Assembly: GCF_004122165.1 (NCBI RefSeq)
Contig: NZ_SBKO01000001.1
Span: forward strand, 496,001 to 560,000
DNA length: 64,000 nucleotides
From: Flavobacterium amnicola
GTDB lineage: Bacteria; Bacteroidota; Bacteroidia; Flavobacteriales; Flavobacteriaceae
Direction: 5' to 3'
Positions 1 through 9,506 of this stretch are shown piece by piece (position 1 is the first letter of the stretch; each line of letters opens with the position of its first letter). A model generated the notes under the pieces. It was not told the origin of the DNA and made no database searches. It was given only the letters and a program-made list of their open reading frames with translations. The position numbers were made by a program, and so were the translations under genes.

Positions 1-9
1 TAATGCCTT

Positions 10-525
10 TTAGCTTTTAGCTAACCATGCATTTAAAAATCCCTTAACTTTTTCCAAGCCATATCCTTTTCCGTCTTCTAAAGATCCCGTTTCCTGAACA
101 TGCAGTAGTTTTCCGTTTGGATCTAAAATCATAAAAACAGGATAGCCCTGCTTTTCTCCTGGATTCCCATACTGACTAAAGAATTTTTCATTTTTGTTTT
201 TAGGGGAATAATTCAAGTGGTAAAACAAATAATTTGCACTGATAATTCCTTTTAACTCGTCTGACTTTTGAATGAAATCGTTCAAACGCAAACACCAAAT
301 ACACCAGTTACCACCTACTTGAATCATGATGTTTTTATTTTCTGCTTTTGCTTGTACTAGCAATTCTTTCACTTTGGCATCGGCATCTTCCATTTCGTGA
401 TACGGTTTTGGTAATGCTGCTTTTTCGGCATCGGCTAGTTTTTTCTTAGCATCCTTTTCTTCTTGGGTTTGAGAAAATCCAATGGTAGTGACCAATAATA
501 AGGCCATTAAATATATTTTTTTCAT
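10..525 (-). CDS. thioredoxin-family protein, secreted
   Basis: This is a small thioredoxin-fold protein that probably acts in the periplasm as a disulfide or thiol oxidoreductase. It starts with a signal peptide (MKKIYLMALLLVTTIGFSQ). The redox motif WCIWC lies about 80 residues in, preceded by a GGNW turn as in the thioredoxin_7/DUF255-like group. The start is set at the Met directly before the signal peptide; a Met ten residues upstream would put polar residues in front of it. The length of about 171 residues suits a stand-alone domain. The substrate is unknown and no dsbD-like partner is nearby. Confidence 0.8.
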   Translation of the reverse strand: MKKIYLMALLLVTTIGFSQTQEEKDAKKKLADAEKAALPKPYHEMEDADAKVKELLVQAKAENKNIMIQVGGNWCIWCLRLNDFIQKSDELKGIISANYLFYHLNYSPKNKNEKFFSQYGNPGEKQGYPVFMILDPNGKLLHVQETGSLEDGKGYGLEKVKGFLNAWLAKS

Positions 526-567
526 ATCTGTAATTTTATAGGTTAAAAATAACAAAAACTAAGCCAT

Positions 568-602
568 AAAAAAAAGCATTCTAATAAGAATACTTTTTTT
601 TA
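568..602 (-). terminator. terminator of the beta-barrel gene
   Basis: An inverted repeat AGTATTCT/AGAATGCT (leftward strand) is followed by a U-run. One position pairs only as U-G on the leftward strand and is a C-A mismatch on the other, so it serves the leftward gene ending at 611. Confidence 0.7.
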
Positions 603-610
603 ATCTTTCT

Positions 611-1192
611 TTAAAATCTGAAACCGGCTCCCAATTTTATTTGGTTATAATTAATTCCTGACATTTTATTCGTTATGGGACTTTCCCTGTAGATGCGAAC
701 ATAATGAAAATAAGATTGAATAAAAAACTTGGGAGAAATATCGTAAGACAACCCTAAATTAAAATTCAATCCTCCAGCATTGTATTTTTCTGTTTTAATT
801 TCAGTAAATTGATTTTGTGAGTAAAAGTATTCATATTCAGAAAAAAGCATAGAATACCCAATTCCAACAAATGGGTGAAGTTTTTCTGCATTATTCAATT
901 TAAATTCACTAAATACATCTAAATGATGAAAACTATATTTTCTATCTAAAACTTCATTGTTAAAAGGGTCTTTTTCATTTAATAAATCAAATGTATAAGA
1001 TGCTCCCAATTTCATAGCATTAGTTTCTTTAAATCTATATTTAAAACTAGCATCAATAATTCCATTAATTTTTTGAAATTCATATGCGTTTAGAGACAAA
1101 GGGTAATTTACATCAATACTAAATTTTTTATTTTGTGAAATTGCGGTTACACTTAAAAAGAGCAACACTATTACTACAATTCTGTTTTTCAT
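611..1192 (-). CDS. outer-membrane beta-barrel protein
   Basis: This 193-residue protein has a signal peptide (VIVLLFLSVTAISQ), then alternating hydrophobic and polar strands, and ends in aromatic F-R-F as outer-membrane barrel strands do. Segments such as KLGASYTFDL and HPFVGIGYSMLF look like strand-turn-strand units of a small eight-strand-type barrel (porin-like OMP_b-brl family). It lies just downstream of the sdh terminator and is probably transcribed separately. No specific function can be read from the sequence. Confidence 0.7.
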   Translation of the reverse strand: MKNRIVVIVLLFLSVTAISQNKKFSIDVNYPLSLNAYEFQKINGIIDASFKYRFKETNAMKLGASYTFDLLNEKDPFNNEVLDRKYSFHHLDVFSEFKLNNAEKLHPFVGIGYSMLFSEYEYFYSQNQFTEIKTEKYNAGGLNFNLGLSYDISPKFFIQSYFHYVRIYRESPITNKMSGINYNQIKLGAGFRF

Positions 1193-1208
1193 GTTTACTA
1201 TTTAACAA

Positions 1209-1241
1209 AAAGCACCTCAAAGTAAAACCTTGAGATGCTTT
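1209..1241 (-). terminator. terminator of the sdh operon
   Basis: On the leftward strand AAAGCATCTCAA pairs with TTGAGGTGCTTT, followed by a T-rich run. One U-G wobble pairs only on this strand. It lies 22 nt past the sdhB stop codon. Confidence 0.75.
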
Positions 1242-1262
1242 CAACTTTATTTTACTTTATTA

Positions 1263-2024
1263 TTATTTCAAACTCGCTTTTAGATATTCTCTATTCATAC
1301 GAGCGATATTTTCTAATGAAATACCTTTTGGACATTCGATTTCACAAGCTCCTGTATTGGTACAGTTACCGAATCCTTCTTCATCCATTTGACGCACCAT
1401 GTTTAACACACGATTCGTTGCTTCTACTTTTCCTTGTGGTAACAAAGCGTATTGCGATACTTTTGCTCCAACGAATAACATCGCCGAACCATTTTTACAC
1501 GTCGCTACACAAGCGCCACATCCAATACAAGCCGCCGCTTCAAAAGCTTTGTCTGCATCTTCTTTATTAATTGGAGTCGCATTCGCATCGATCGTATTTC
1601 CAGACGTATTTACTGATATGAAACCTCCAGCTTGTTGGATTCTGTCGAAGGAACTTCTGTCTACTACTAAATCTTTAATTACTGGAAATGCTTTACTTCT
1701 CCATGGCTCTACATAAATGGTATCGCCATCTTTGAACGATCTCATGTGTAACTGACACGTGGTCACTCCAGTATCAGGTCCATGCGCACGACCGTTAATG
1801 TATAACGAACACATTCCGCAAATTCCTTCACGACAATCGTGGTCGAATGCGATTGGTTCTTTTCTTTCGTTTACTAATTGCTCATTCAATTGGTCTAACA
1901 TTTCCAAGAAGGAGCTATCGGTAGACACTTCATTTAAAGAATAATCTACCATTTGGCCTTTTTCAGAAGCTTTTTTCTGACGCCAAACTTTTAATTTTAT
2001 ATTGATGTTCTTTTTAGATGCCAT
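1263..2024 (-). CDS. sdhB: succinate dehydrogenase iron-sulfur subunit
   Basis: This is the electron-transfer subunit of complex II, carrying electrons from the FAD of SdhA to the quinone site in SdhC. All three clusters are visible: CREGICGMC for [2Fe-2S] near residue 65, [11 protein letters not shown] for [4Fe-4S] near residue 165, and [12 protein letters not shown] for [3Fe-4S] near residue 220. The length of 253 residues matches the Bacteroidota type. It is the last gene of sdhC-sdhA-(DUF2846)-sdhB, and the unusual gene before it ends only 4 nt upstream of this start. Confidence 0.97.
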   Translation of the reverse strand: MASKKNINIKLKVWRQKKASEKGQMVDYSLNEVSTDSSFLEMLDQLNEQLVNERKEPIAFDHDCREGICGMCSLYINGRAHGPDTGVTTCQLHMRSFKDGDTIYVEPWRSKAFPVIKDLVVDRSSFDRIQQAGGFISVNTSGNTIDANATPINKEDADKAFEAAACIGCGACVATCKNGSAMLFVGAKVSQYALLPQGKVEATNRVLNMVRQMDEEGFGNCTNTGACEIECPKGISLENIARMNREYLKASLK

Positions 2025-2028
2025 AATC

Positions 2029-2613
2029 TTATTTTTTTTCTGGATAATTTGAATTTAAAAAATTCATATTTGATGACAAAACTTCTATTCTATCAGAATT
2101 TTTCTTTAATAATCGATTATATGTTTTCATACTTTTAACAATTAATTCATATTCATCTTCAAACTGCACTGATACTTCTGTAAACTTACGACCGTTGTCT
2201 TTATTTATTGATTTACTAAAATCTTTAGCATCATCATAGTCTAACGGATTTAATACATTTAATCTTAAATCGCTCGAAAGCAAATCATCATGAACTGGTT
2301 TTAAACGAACTACGTATATTTTATTTGCTTCAAAACTAGCTTTAACAAAATCTTCATTAACAGCAGTGGCCCAAATTACATGTTCTCCTGGTTCACATTC
2401 ATAATATAAATACTCTCTTTGTTTCAGTTTCCCTAAATATTTATCATCAATAAACATTTTAAATCCTAATGACGATAATGTAAAATTTGGTCTAACAAAA
2501 TATAGTATACATTTACCTTCTGATGGTTTTATTAATGGTTTACTAATCTCTTGAGAAAATGAAAACATTGAAATCAAAGAACATATAAGGATAAAATTTA
2601 ATTTGACTCTCAT
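2029..2613 (-). CDS. DUF2846-like secreted protein inside sdh operon
   Basis: The first residues form a signal peptide ([21 protein letters not shown]), followed by a domain resembling DUF2846: CILYFVRP, then [11 protein letters not shown], then a GEHVIWA turn, as in small lipoprotein-like proteins that describe a bound or displayed peptide. It sits between sdhA and sdhB with 1 nt and 4 nt spacers, so it must be co-transcribed with complex II. The coding sequence is visibly more AT-rich than its neighbours. A Met eight residues upstream would overlap sdhA and is not used. Nothing in the sequence suggests a catalytic role or a part in complex II assembly. Confidence 0.75.
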   Translation of the reverse strand: MRVKLNFILICSLISMFSFSQEISKPLIKPSEGKCILYFVRPNFTLSSLGFKMFIDDKYLGKLKQREYLYYECEPGEHVIWATAVNEDFVKASFEANKIYVVRLKPVHDDLLSSDLRLNVLNPLDYDDAKDFSKSINKDNGRKFTEVSVQFEDEYELIVKSMKTYNRLLKKNSDRIEVLSSNMNFLNSNYPEKK

Positions 2614-2614
2614 T

Positions 2615-4624
2615 TTACTTATAATTACGTGCTGCAATTTTAATCGATTCGTATTTCAATACCTCTTTATGTAATTCTTCTTTACTGATGTCGTCGCCTT
2701 TGTATTCCCAAGCCCCAACGAAAGCAAAATTTTCATCATCACGCAAAGTTTCACCTTCAGCGTCTTGGTATTCTTCACGGAAGTGACCACCACAAGATTC
2801 GTTACGTTGTAAGGCATCCATTGCCATCAATTGACCCAATTCAATAAAGTCGGCCACACGAAGTGCTTTTTCCAACTCTGGGTTCATTTCGTCATTGCTT
2901 CCTGGAACATATACCTCTTTGTAGAAATCTTCTTTCAATTGAGCAATTTCAGCGATTGCTTCAGTAAGCCCTTGTGCATTACGTCCCATTCCTACTTTAT
3001 TCCACATAATTAAACCTAATTTCTTATGGAAATGATCTACGGTTTTTGATCCGTTATTGTTTAGGAAGAAATTGATTTGATCGGTTACTCTTTTTTCTGC
3101 TTCTACGAATTCTGGAGAATCGGTAGCAATTTTACCGGTACGAATTTCATCTGCTAAATAGTTAGAAACCGTATACGGCAACACAAAGTATCCATCTGCC
3201 AAACCTTGCATTAAAGCTGAAGCTCCAAGTCGGTTTGCTCCGTGGTCAGAGAAGTTGGCTTCACCCGCTACGAAACATCCTGGGATCGTGGATTGTAAGT
3301 TATAATCTACCCAAACACCACCCATCGTATAGTGCACCGCTGGGTAAATTTTCATTGGTGTTTCGTATGGATTTTCGTCGGTAATTTTTTGGTACATGGT
3401 AAACAAGTTACCGTATTTTTCTTCTAACCATTTTTTACCCAATGAAGTAATTTCTTCTTGCGTTGGGTTATGATTTCCTTTGGCATAAGCCGTTTGTTTT
3501 CCTTTGTTTTGAATTTCAGATGAGAAATCCAAATACACCCCTTCATTGGTATCATTCGCTTCTATTCCGTGACCTGCATCACACACTTCTTTGGCAGCTC
3601 TAGAAGCCACATCACGAGGTACTAAATTTCCAAATGCTGGATACTTTCTTTCTAAGTAGTAATCTCTATCTTCTTCTGCAATTTGTGTTGGTTTTAATTT
3701 TCCAGCACGAATTGCTTCTGCATCTTCTTTTCTTTTTGGTACCCAAATACGGCCTGAGTTACGTAACGATTCTGACATCAACGTTAATTTTGACTGATTC
3801 GTTCCGTGTACTGGGATACAAGTTGGGTGAATTTGTACATAACAAGGATTGGCGAATAACGCCCCTTGCTTGTGAATTTTCCATCCAGCCGTTACATTAG
3901 AACCCATTGCATTGGTGGATAAGAAATATACGTTTCCGTAACCTCCCGAAGCAATGATTACAGCATGAGCCGAATGACGTTGAATTTCACCTGTAACTAA
4001 GTCACGAGCAATAATTCCGCGAGCTTTACCATCTACTTTTACAATGTCAAGCATTTCGTGACGGTTGTACATTTTCACACGACCTAAACCGATTTGACGA
4101 GACAAAGCTGAATAGGCTCCCAATAATAATTGTTGTCCTGTTTGACCCGCTGCGTAAAAGGTACGTTGTACTTGTGTACCTCCGAAAGAACGGTTGTCTA
4201 ACAACCCACCATACTCACGAGCAAAAGGAACTCCTTGTGCCACACATTGGTCGATGATGTTTCCAGACACTTCCGCTAAACGATGTACGTTTGCTTCACG
4301 TGCACGGTAATCTCCACCTTTGATGGTATCGTAAAATAAACGGTAAACCGAGTCACCATCATTTTGATAATTTTTGGCTGCATTCACACCCCCTTGTGCT
4401 GCAATCGAGTGCGCACGACGAGGAGAATCTTGAAAACAGAATGCTTTTACATTATAGCCCATTTCTCCTAGAGAAGCGGCAGCTGAAGCTCCAGCCAAAC
4501 CAGTTCCTACAACGATAACATCAATTTTCGGACGGTTATTTGGTGCAACTAATTTTAAATGATTTTTATGATTCGTCCATTTCTCTGAAATAGGACCTTC
4601 TGGTATTTTAGAATCTAACTTCAT
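2615..4624 (-). CDS. sdhA: succinate dehydrogenase flavoprotein subunit
   Basis: This is the FAD-containing catalytic subunit that oxidises succinate to fumarate on the cytoplasmic face of the inner membrane. It has the N-terminal dinucleotide-binding motif [19 protein letters not shown]. The segment [13 protein letters not shown] contains the histidine that attaches FAD covalently. The substrate-site segments HPTCIP and [10 protein letters not shown] are also present. The length of 669 residues fits the B-type (Bacteroidota/Wolinella-like) enzyme. It lies between sdhC, 19 nt upstream, and the DUF2846 gene. Confidence 0.97.
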   Translation of the reverse strand: MKLDSKIPEGPISEKWTNHKNHLKLVAPNNRPKIDVIVVGTGLAGASAAASLGEMGYNVKAFCFQDSPRRAHSIAAQGGVNAAKNYQNDGDSVYRLFYDTIKGGDYRAREANVHRLAEVSGNIIDQCVAQGVPFAREYGGLLDNRSFGGTQVQRTFYAAGQTGQQLLLGAYSALSRQIGLGRVKMYNRHEMLDIVKVDGKARGIIARDLVTGEIQRHSAHAVIIASGGYGNVYFLSTNAMGSNVTAGWKIHKQGALFANPCYVQIHPTCIPVHGTNQSKLTLMSESLRNSGRIWVPKRKEDAEAIRAGKLKPTQIAEEDRDYYLERKYPAFGNLVPRDVASRAAKEVCDAGHGIEANDTNEGVYLDFSSEIQNKGKQTAYAKGNHNPTQEEITSLGKKWLEEKYGNLFTMYQKITDENPYETPMKIYPAVHYTMGGVWVDYNLQSTIPGCFVAGEANFSDHGANRLGASALMQGLADGYFVLPYTVSNYLADEIRTGKIATDSPEFVEAEKRVTDQINFFLNNNGSKTVDHFHKKLGLIMWNKVGMGRNAQGLTEAIAEIAQLKEDFYKEVYVPGSNDEMNPELEKALRVADFIELGQLMAMDALQRNESCGGHFREEYQDAEGETLRDDENFAFVGAWEYKGDDISKEELHKEVLKYESIKIAARNYK

Positions 4625-4643
4625 AATATATTTCTGATGTTGA

Positions 4644-5459
4644 TTATTTAGTAAAGTGAATGTACAATGGAATTATGGCAAATAATAGTGGTACTATAAT
4701 CGCAAAACCGGTTCCGAAAGCTTTGATTAGAGGCGTAAATTTATTGTTTACTCCTAAGGTTTGGAAGGCACTTTGAAATCCGTGTAGTAAATGGAAAGCC
4801 AATACTAACATCGAAATGACATAGAAAATTGTAAAGGCTAATCCGTATTGAGGATCTCTAAAGAAATCGAAAGTGATTTTATGTAAATCCTTATACGCTT
4901 CTTTCACTTTTACATTGGCGGTTGCATCGTATATTTCCGTTCTGTTTTTAATAATATAATTTTGATCATTTGCAGGAACATAACCACCATCAGTAGTCAA
5001 ATAAAAATCATTTTTCATTCCTTGCATTTCGATGGTAATTTTTTGCAAAGGCATTTTTTCATCAAAATGCATTTTTGCCCAAAAATTCATCATGTGAGTC
5101 GCAATAAAAACTAACACTACAGTTCCTAACACTGCCATATTTCTTGAAGCGAAACTACTATTCCCTTTTGGATTATTCATTGCATAACCAATAGGTCTTG
5201 CAGCTTTATTCTGAAAAGCCAACATGATTCCGTCAATTGCATGAAAAATGATAGAAATGTACGTTAAATACGAAAGTAATTTTACTGCCGGATTGGAAGT
5301 CATGAATAATGCATATTGATTGAATTTCAATGCATCACCAAAGATTAACTGTAGATTTCCAGCTAAGTGACCCGCCAAAAACAAGCACAAAAATAAACCT
5401 GTAAGAGCCATCCAGTATTTTTTTGCTAGCGATGACTTTAAAAGTGCAGATTTTGCCAT
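4644..5459 (-). CDS. sdhC: succinate dehydrogenase cytochrome b subunit
   Basis: This single membrane anchor of the B-type complex II should carry two haems and the menaquinone site. Five hydrophobic segments are visible, with candidate haem histidines in [23 protein letters not shown] and AFHLLHGF. The start at [16 protein letters not shown] is preferred: the in-frame Met 13 residues upstream falls inside the promoter region. It opens the sdh operon, with a good promoter 37-67 nt upstream. Confidence 0.95.
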   Translation of the reverse strand: MAKSALLKSSLAKKYWMALTGLFLCLFLAGHLAGNLQLIFGDALKFNQYALFMTSNPAVKLLSYLTYISIIFHAIDGIMLAFQNKAARPIGYAMNNPKGNSSFASRNMAVLGTVVLVFIATHMMNFWAKMHFDEKMPLQKITIEMQGMKNDFYLTTDGGYVPANDQNYIIKNRTEIYDATANVKVKEAYKDLHKITFDFFRDPQYGLAFTIFYVISMLVLAFHLLHGFQSAFQTLGVNNKFTPLIKAFGTGFAIIVPLLFAIIPLYIHFTK

Positions 5460-5495
5460 AATATTTGTTTGATTGTATAGTTTAAAAATTGAAAA

Positions 5496-5526
5496 CAAAA
5501 ATAAATGATTTTAGGGGCATGTACAA
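5496..5526 (-). promoter_or_regulatory. promoter of the sdh operon
   Basis: On the leftward strand a -33 TTG is followed by 20 nt and then TATTTTTG, a full match to the Bacteroidota TTG-N(19-21)-TAnnTTTG promoter. The transcript would start about 30 nt before sdhC. Confidence 0.7.
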
Positions 5527-5582
5527 CCTTTTAGAAGTAATTTATAATGAGTTTAAAGTGTTTATCTTTTTAGGATAGAAAT

Positions 5583-6470
5583 TTATTTAAAACTAGGAAC
5601 TAAACCTCTTAATCCCATGTCTACAACGTTCTCACCAGCACTTGGCTCGTATTTCCCATCCGCATTTACTTCTGTCCACTCGAAACTTTTGTTAATGGAA
5701 AGTGAAAGTGTTACCACAATATCTTTGGTTTCCTTTCCTGTAATCACCAAATTGGTTGGAAATTTCCCAGTGACCACACAAGAGTTTGGTGGTAGTGGAG
5801 ATGTGGCTGCAATCGGATTAGGAACTGTGGTAGCACCAGCAGGCGCTTGTCCAGATGTAGAATAATCAACTCCTTTCAAACCAAATGCCCAATATCCTTG
5901 ATTACGATTTCCATTAATTACAAAAGGATAATTTCCGACTTTATGCGTAGTGATATACGTTCTGGTTCCCACAAAACTCGCCAAAGTACCTATGTAATCG
6001 ATACCAGAACTCAGTACACTAATATCATAATTTTGATACGACAACGAACATCTCGCCCATTCGTAACTTCCCGGCTTGATATCTTTTAACGGAATAGACA
6101 GAAACGTTTCCCCTTGAGCACAAATAATCGCTTTACTAAAATCGAAAGCAGGCTCTCCACCAATACTGGTTTCTTGTCCACGATACAAACGAGTACCTTC
6201 TCCCAATGGCGTATTGGCATTTGGAGAAAATTCTAAAAAGTGGGAGCTAATTTTATTGAAATCAGGAGTTTGAGCCGCATTTCCAGCCGGTACTGTTGAT
6301 GGTTGTCCCAAATTATTCAATCGCTCCTGATCCGGATCAAATTTAAATTTAACTATTAAGCTTGGCACTGTAGGCGTTTCTATAATGGCAACATCATCTT
6401 TATCGGTACAGGAAAATAGTACACACGTCGTAAGTGCGCACAAAATCAATTTTACATTTTTTGCTTTCAT
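5583..6470 (-). CDS. lipoprotein of unknown function
   Basis: This 295-residue lipoprotein has a type II signal peptide with lipobox VLFSC followed by TDKDD; the acidic residues after Cys resemble the surface-export signal of Bacteroidota lipoproteins. The mature part shows alternating beta-strand character and no recognised catalytic motif. There are several Cys residues (IICAQ, ARCSL, NSCVV). It starts 1 nt after the ChaN-like gene, so the two form an operon; an iron or haem-related surface role is possible from context only. I do not recognise the family. Confidence 0.65.
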   Translation of the reverse strand: MKAKNVKLILCALTTCVLFSCTDKDDVAIIETPTVPSLIVKFKFDPDQERLNNLGQPSTVPAGNAAQTPDFNKISSHFLEFSPNANTPLGEGTRLYRGQETSIGGEPAFDFSKAIICAQGETFLSIPLKDIKPGSYEWARCSLSYQNYDISVLSSGIDYIGTLASFVGTRTYITTHKVGNYPFVINGNRNQGYWAFGLKGVDYSTSGQAPAGATTVPNPIAATSPLPPNSCVVTGKFPTNLVITGKETKDIVVTLSLSINKSFEWTEVNADGKYEPSAGENVVDMGLRGLVPSFK

Positions 6471-6471
6471 T

Positions 6472-7335
6472 TTAGTAGGTTTTGGTTACATCTTCATCCA
6501 CCACAATAATAAAATCGGCTTTATTAATGTGTTCTTTATTCAAACGAATAATATCTTCTTGGGTGACTGAAGCAATAGTTACCATTTTTAACTTTGGGTC
6601 TTTTTGTTTTAAATACCAAACAATCCCTTCGAAATTTTCACTGTGGTAGGTGCCGTTAAAATGAACAAATGTTGATTTTTCTTTTTTATTTTTCAAAATA
6701 AAGTGCGCCATTGTCGCATCTTTTATTGCCTGCGCTTTAGGTAAATTTTCACCCCCGTGCCCTTGCATTTCCGTCAGCATTTTTACATAACCCGGCAATT
6801 TCGCATCATATAAAATAGGCAATGTTGCGATCCATGATTTTTCTTCTGGTGTTAATTCATTCAATGCTTCAAAGCCATTTTTATACACCAAACTGGCAAA
6901 TTTTCGGGGAATATTGGTTGCTATAAATGGGATAGCATGAAGTTTTGCAAATTCAACCAAAGGTTTATAATCCGTTTTATAATTTTTCCACAAACGCGCC
7001 GTTGTATCGAGTTGTTTCTGATTGATTTCCCCTTTTAGATATTGATTTAAGAGCACTTGATTATCGGCTTCAAACATTTCAGCACCAAGAACTAATGTTT
7101 TTTTTCCATCGAATATCCCTTTCAAATCTTTGATCAGTTCCAATTGCAACCAATGAATAATGGCATTATCATGCTGTTCGCCAAACAACACAATTTCCGC
7201 TTTTTCCGATGCTTTTAAAATATCCTTAAAGCTTGCTTCCTGCCCCGAATGGGTATAAATTTGATAGGGCATTTTATCTTGAGCAATGGCCAAGAACGAA
7301 GTAAAAACCAACACACAGAATAATCTAATTTTCAT
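6472..7335 (-). CDS. ChaN-like haem-binding protein
   Basis: This protein belongs to the ChaN/Tiki-type fold (PF04187), whose characterised member in Campylobacter binds haem as a lipoprotein. Conserved pieces are the early GEQHDN motif near residue 52, GAEMFEADNQ, the LWKNYKTDYKPLVEFAK stretch and the late MQGHGG segment. It has a signal peptide (LFCVLVFTSFLAIAQ) but no lipobox Cys. It opens a two-gene unit with the lipoprotein at 5583. The haem role is known for the family and inferred here. Confidence 0.85.
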   Translation of the reverse strand: MKIRLFCVLVFTSFLAIAQDKMPYQIYTHSGQEASFKDILKASEKAEIVLFGEQHDNAIIHWLQLELIKDLKGIFDGKKTLVLGAEMFEADNQVLLNQYLKGEINQKQLDTTARLWKNYKTDYKPLVEFAKLHAIPFIATNIPRKFASLVYKNGFEALNELTPEEKSWIATLPILYDAKLPGYVKMLTEMQGHGGENLPKAQAIKDATMAHFILKNKKEKSTFVHFNGTYHSENFEGIVWYLKQKDPKLKMVTIASVTQEDIIRLNKEHINKADFIIVVDEDVTKTY

Positions 7336-7399
7336 CCTTATTATTTTTCATAAAAATAGAATTTTTATACATTTAAACAAGATTTTACTATTAAAAAGA

Positions 7400-7407
7400 T
7401 ATTTTTG
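7400..7407 (+). promoter_or_regulatory. -7 element of crp-like gene
   Basis: TATTTTTG matches TAnnTTTG and lies 17 nt before the start codon. No clear -33 TTG was found. Confidence 0.45.
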
Positions 7408-7424
7408 TGTGTTATTGTTTTAAA

Positions 7425-8009
7425 ATGAAAAGCACCGCTAATTTTTTTAATTATCTACAACTTTACCTTGGAAACATTTCTAATTTTGAGACTATTGCTA
7501 CTGAAATTATCAGTCATTTTAAAGTAGTAGCATTAAATAAAAATGATTACTTCGTAAAAGAAAATGAAATCTGTACTTATTTCTGTTTTATAGAAAGTGG
7601 GATTTTACAACATGCTATTATAGTGCTTGACGAAGAAAAAACCACTTATTTGGCATTGCAAAACTCTGTCACCTCGTCTTTAAATAGTTTTTTGAATCAG
7701 ACACCTTCTCGAAAAAGCATCAAAGCCTTAACGAATACCAAATTATGGGTAATCGATTTGAAAACCTTTCAAAACTTATCTAAAAACAATCCTGCATTTC
7801 ATCAATTTTACCACACTATTATTGAAAGACAAATTTGCCTGATAGACGATTACCGCATTGATTTGTTGACCTTGACACCCGAAGAACGGTACAAAAAATT
7901 ATTGCTATCCGAACCAAATTTATTACAAGAAGTCCCGTTGCATTACCTCGCATCCTTCCTTGGGATTTCCTCTCGTCATATGAGTCGCATTCGAAAGAAT
8001 ATAAAATAA
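7425..8009 (+). CDS. Crp/Fnr-family transcriptional regulator
   Basis: This is a cytoplasmic DNA-binding regulator. Residues 25-120 form a cyclic-nucleotide-binding-like beta roll (ENEICTYFCFIESGILQH). A C-terminal helix-turn-helix follows, with recognition helix in ISSRHMSRIRKNIK. The length of 194 residues is short, typical of Bacteroidota Crp-like proteins whose ligand is unknown. The ATG at 7425 is preferred over an in-frame GTG at 7407 because that codon overlaps the -7 element. It is divergent from the ChaN unit and could regulate it. Confidence 0.85.
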   Translation: MKSTANFFNYLQLYLGNISNFETIATEIISHFKVVALNKNDYFVKENEICTYFCFIESGILQHAIIVLDEEKTTYLALQNSVTSSLNSFLNQTPSRKSIKALTNTKLWVIDLKTFQNLSKNNPAFHQFYHTIIERQICLIDDYRIDLLTLTPEERYKKLLLSEPNLLQEVPLHYLASFLGISSRHMSRIRKNIK

Positions 8010-8044
8010 CGCCATTTGGCTACTTTTTACTAAATCGGTTTGTG

Positions 8045-8052
8045 TAACTTTG
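8045..8052 (+). promoter_or_regulatory. -7 element of pepP with long leader
   Basis: TAACTTTG matches TAnnTTTG. It leaves a leader of roughly 100 nt, which contains a small hairpin (GTTCC-GTTA-GGAAC, near 8093-8106). Confidence 0.4.
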
Positions 8053-8158
8053 GGATTCAAAATTTATATTTATCAAATCGCTAACAGAATTAGTTCCGTT
8101 AGGAACACCAAATTGAAGCGATAACATAAATAACCTCTAATAAATAAAATTTACATTT

Positions 8159-9451
8159 ATGAAATACCATCAAATAGACCGCGATTTATTCATCAAAAAC
8201 CGAAGAAAATTCACTTCCATGATGAAGCCTAACGGTGTTGCCGTTTTCAACTCTAACGATATTTATCCCGTTTCTGCCGATTCGACTTTGCCTTTTGCAC
8301 AGCATCGCGATATTTTTTATTTATCAGGAGTAGATCAAGAAGAAAGCATCTTGTTATTATTTCCAGATGCGCCGTATGAGCATTTGAAAGAAATTTTATT
8401 CCTAAAAGAAACCAACGAACATATTGCCATTTGGGAAGGCGAAAAATTGACCAAAGAGCGTGCTTTTGAAGTTTCGGGTGTAAAAACCGTGATTTGGTTA
8501 CAAGATTTCCACAAAACATTAAAGGAAATCATGATGTATGCCGACACGATGTACATCAACACCAACGAACACTATCGCGCCACAATAGAAACCGAAACTC
8601 GTGAAGCGCGTTTTATCAAATGGTGGAAAGAAACTTACCCAGCCCATAAAGTAGAAAAATCGAATCCAATCTTACAACGCATTCGTTCTATCAAAGAAAG
8701 TGAAGAAATTGATTTGATTCAACAAGCGTGTAACATTACCGAAAAAGGAGTGCGAAGATTATTGAACTTCGTAAAACCTAACGTTATGGAATACGAAATC
8801 GAAGCCGAATTGGCACACGAATTCTTGAGAAACCGTTCTAAAGGATTTGCTTATACACCAATTATTGCTTCTGGTAATAACGCGAACGTGTTGCATTATA
8901 TAGAGAACAACCAACAATGTCATGCTGGTGATTTGATTTTATTGGATGTTGGGGCTGAATACGCTAATTATTCGAGTGATTTGACACGTATGATTCCGGT
9001 TTCTGGTCGCTTTACCGACAGACAACGCGCTGTTTATAATGCGGTGTTGAATGTAAAAAATGAAGCCACTAAAATGTTGCTTCCAGGGACTTTATGGAAA
9101 CAATATCATATCGAAGTAGGCAAAGTGATGACTTCCGAATTATTAGGTTTGGGACTAATTGACAAAGCCGATGTACAAAATGAAAATCCAGATTGGCCAG
9201 CGTATAAAAAATACTTTATGCACGGCACGTCACATCATTTAGGATTGGATACACACGATTACGGATTATTACACGAACCGATGCAAGCCAACATGGTGTT
9301 TACGGTAGAACCAGGCATTTATATCCCTGCCGAAGGTTTTGGTATTCGTTTGGAAGACGATGTGGTAATTCAAGAAAAAGGAGAACCTTTTAACTTGATG
9401 CGTAACATTCCGATTGAAGCCGATGAGATTGAATCGATTATGAATTCGTAA
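8159..9451 (+). CDS. pepP: Xaa-Pro aminopeptidase (aminopeptidase P)
   Basis: This cytoplasmic metallopeptidase removes an N-terminal residue before proline. The N-terminal creatinase-like domain (about residues 1-160) contains FAQHRDIFYLSG. The C-terminal pita-bread domain shows the dimetal ligands: LLDVGAEYANYSSDLTR (Asp, Asp), HGTSHHLGLDTHD (His), TVEPGIYIP (Glu) and IRLEDDVVI (Glu). The length of 430 residues is normal for PepP. It is a single gene with its own -7 element and terminator. Confidence 0.93.
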   Translation: MKYHQIDRDLFIKNRRKFTSMMKPNGVAVFNSNDIYPVSADSTLPFAQHRDIFYLSGVDQEESILLLFPDAPYEHLKEILFLKETNEHIAIWEGEKLTKERAFEVSGVKTVIWLQDFHKTLKEIMMYADTMYINTNEHYRATIETETREARFIKWWKETYPAHKVEKSNPILQRIRSIKESEEIDLIQQACNITEKGVRRLLNFVKPNVMEYEIEAELAHEFLRNRSKGFAYTPIIASGNNANVLHYIENNQQCHAGDLILLDVGAEYANYSSDLTRMIPVSGRFTDRQRAVYNAVLNVKNEATKMLLPGTLWKQYHIEVGKVMTSELLGLGLIDKADVQNENPDWPAYKKYFMHGTSHHLGLDTHDYGLLHEPMQANMVFTVEPGIYIPAEGFGIRLEDDVVIQEKGEPFNLMRNIPIEADEIESIMNS

Positions 9452-9476
9452 TTTTCGAAACTGTTAAATACAACTT

Positions 9477-9506
9477 AACGACTCACTCATGTGGGTCGTT
9501 TTTTTA
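9477..9506 (+). terminator. pepP terminator
   Basis: AACGACTCAC pairs with GTGGGTCGTT (one U-G) across a TCAT loop, followed by a run of T. It abuts the stop codon of the leftward abiH-like gene. Confidence 0.8.

Noticed and set aside
8093..8106. GTTCC-GTTA-GGAAC hairpin in the pepP leader as a riboswitch
   Set aside because: The stem is only 5 bp, and no aptamer-like conserved sequence surrounds it.
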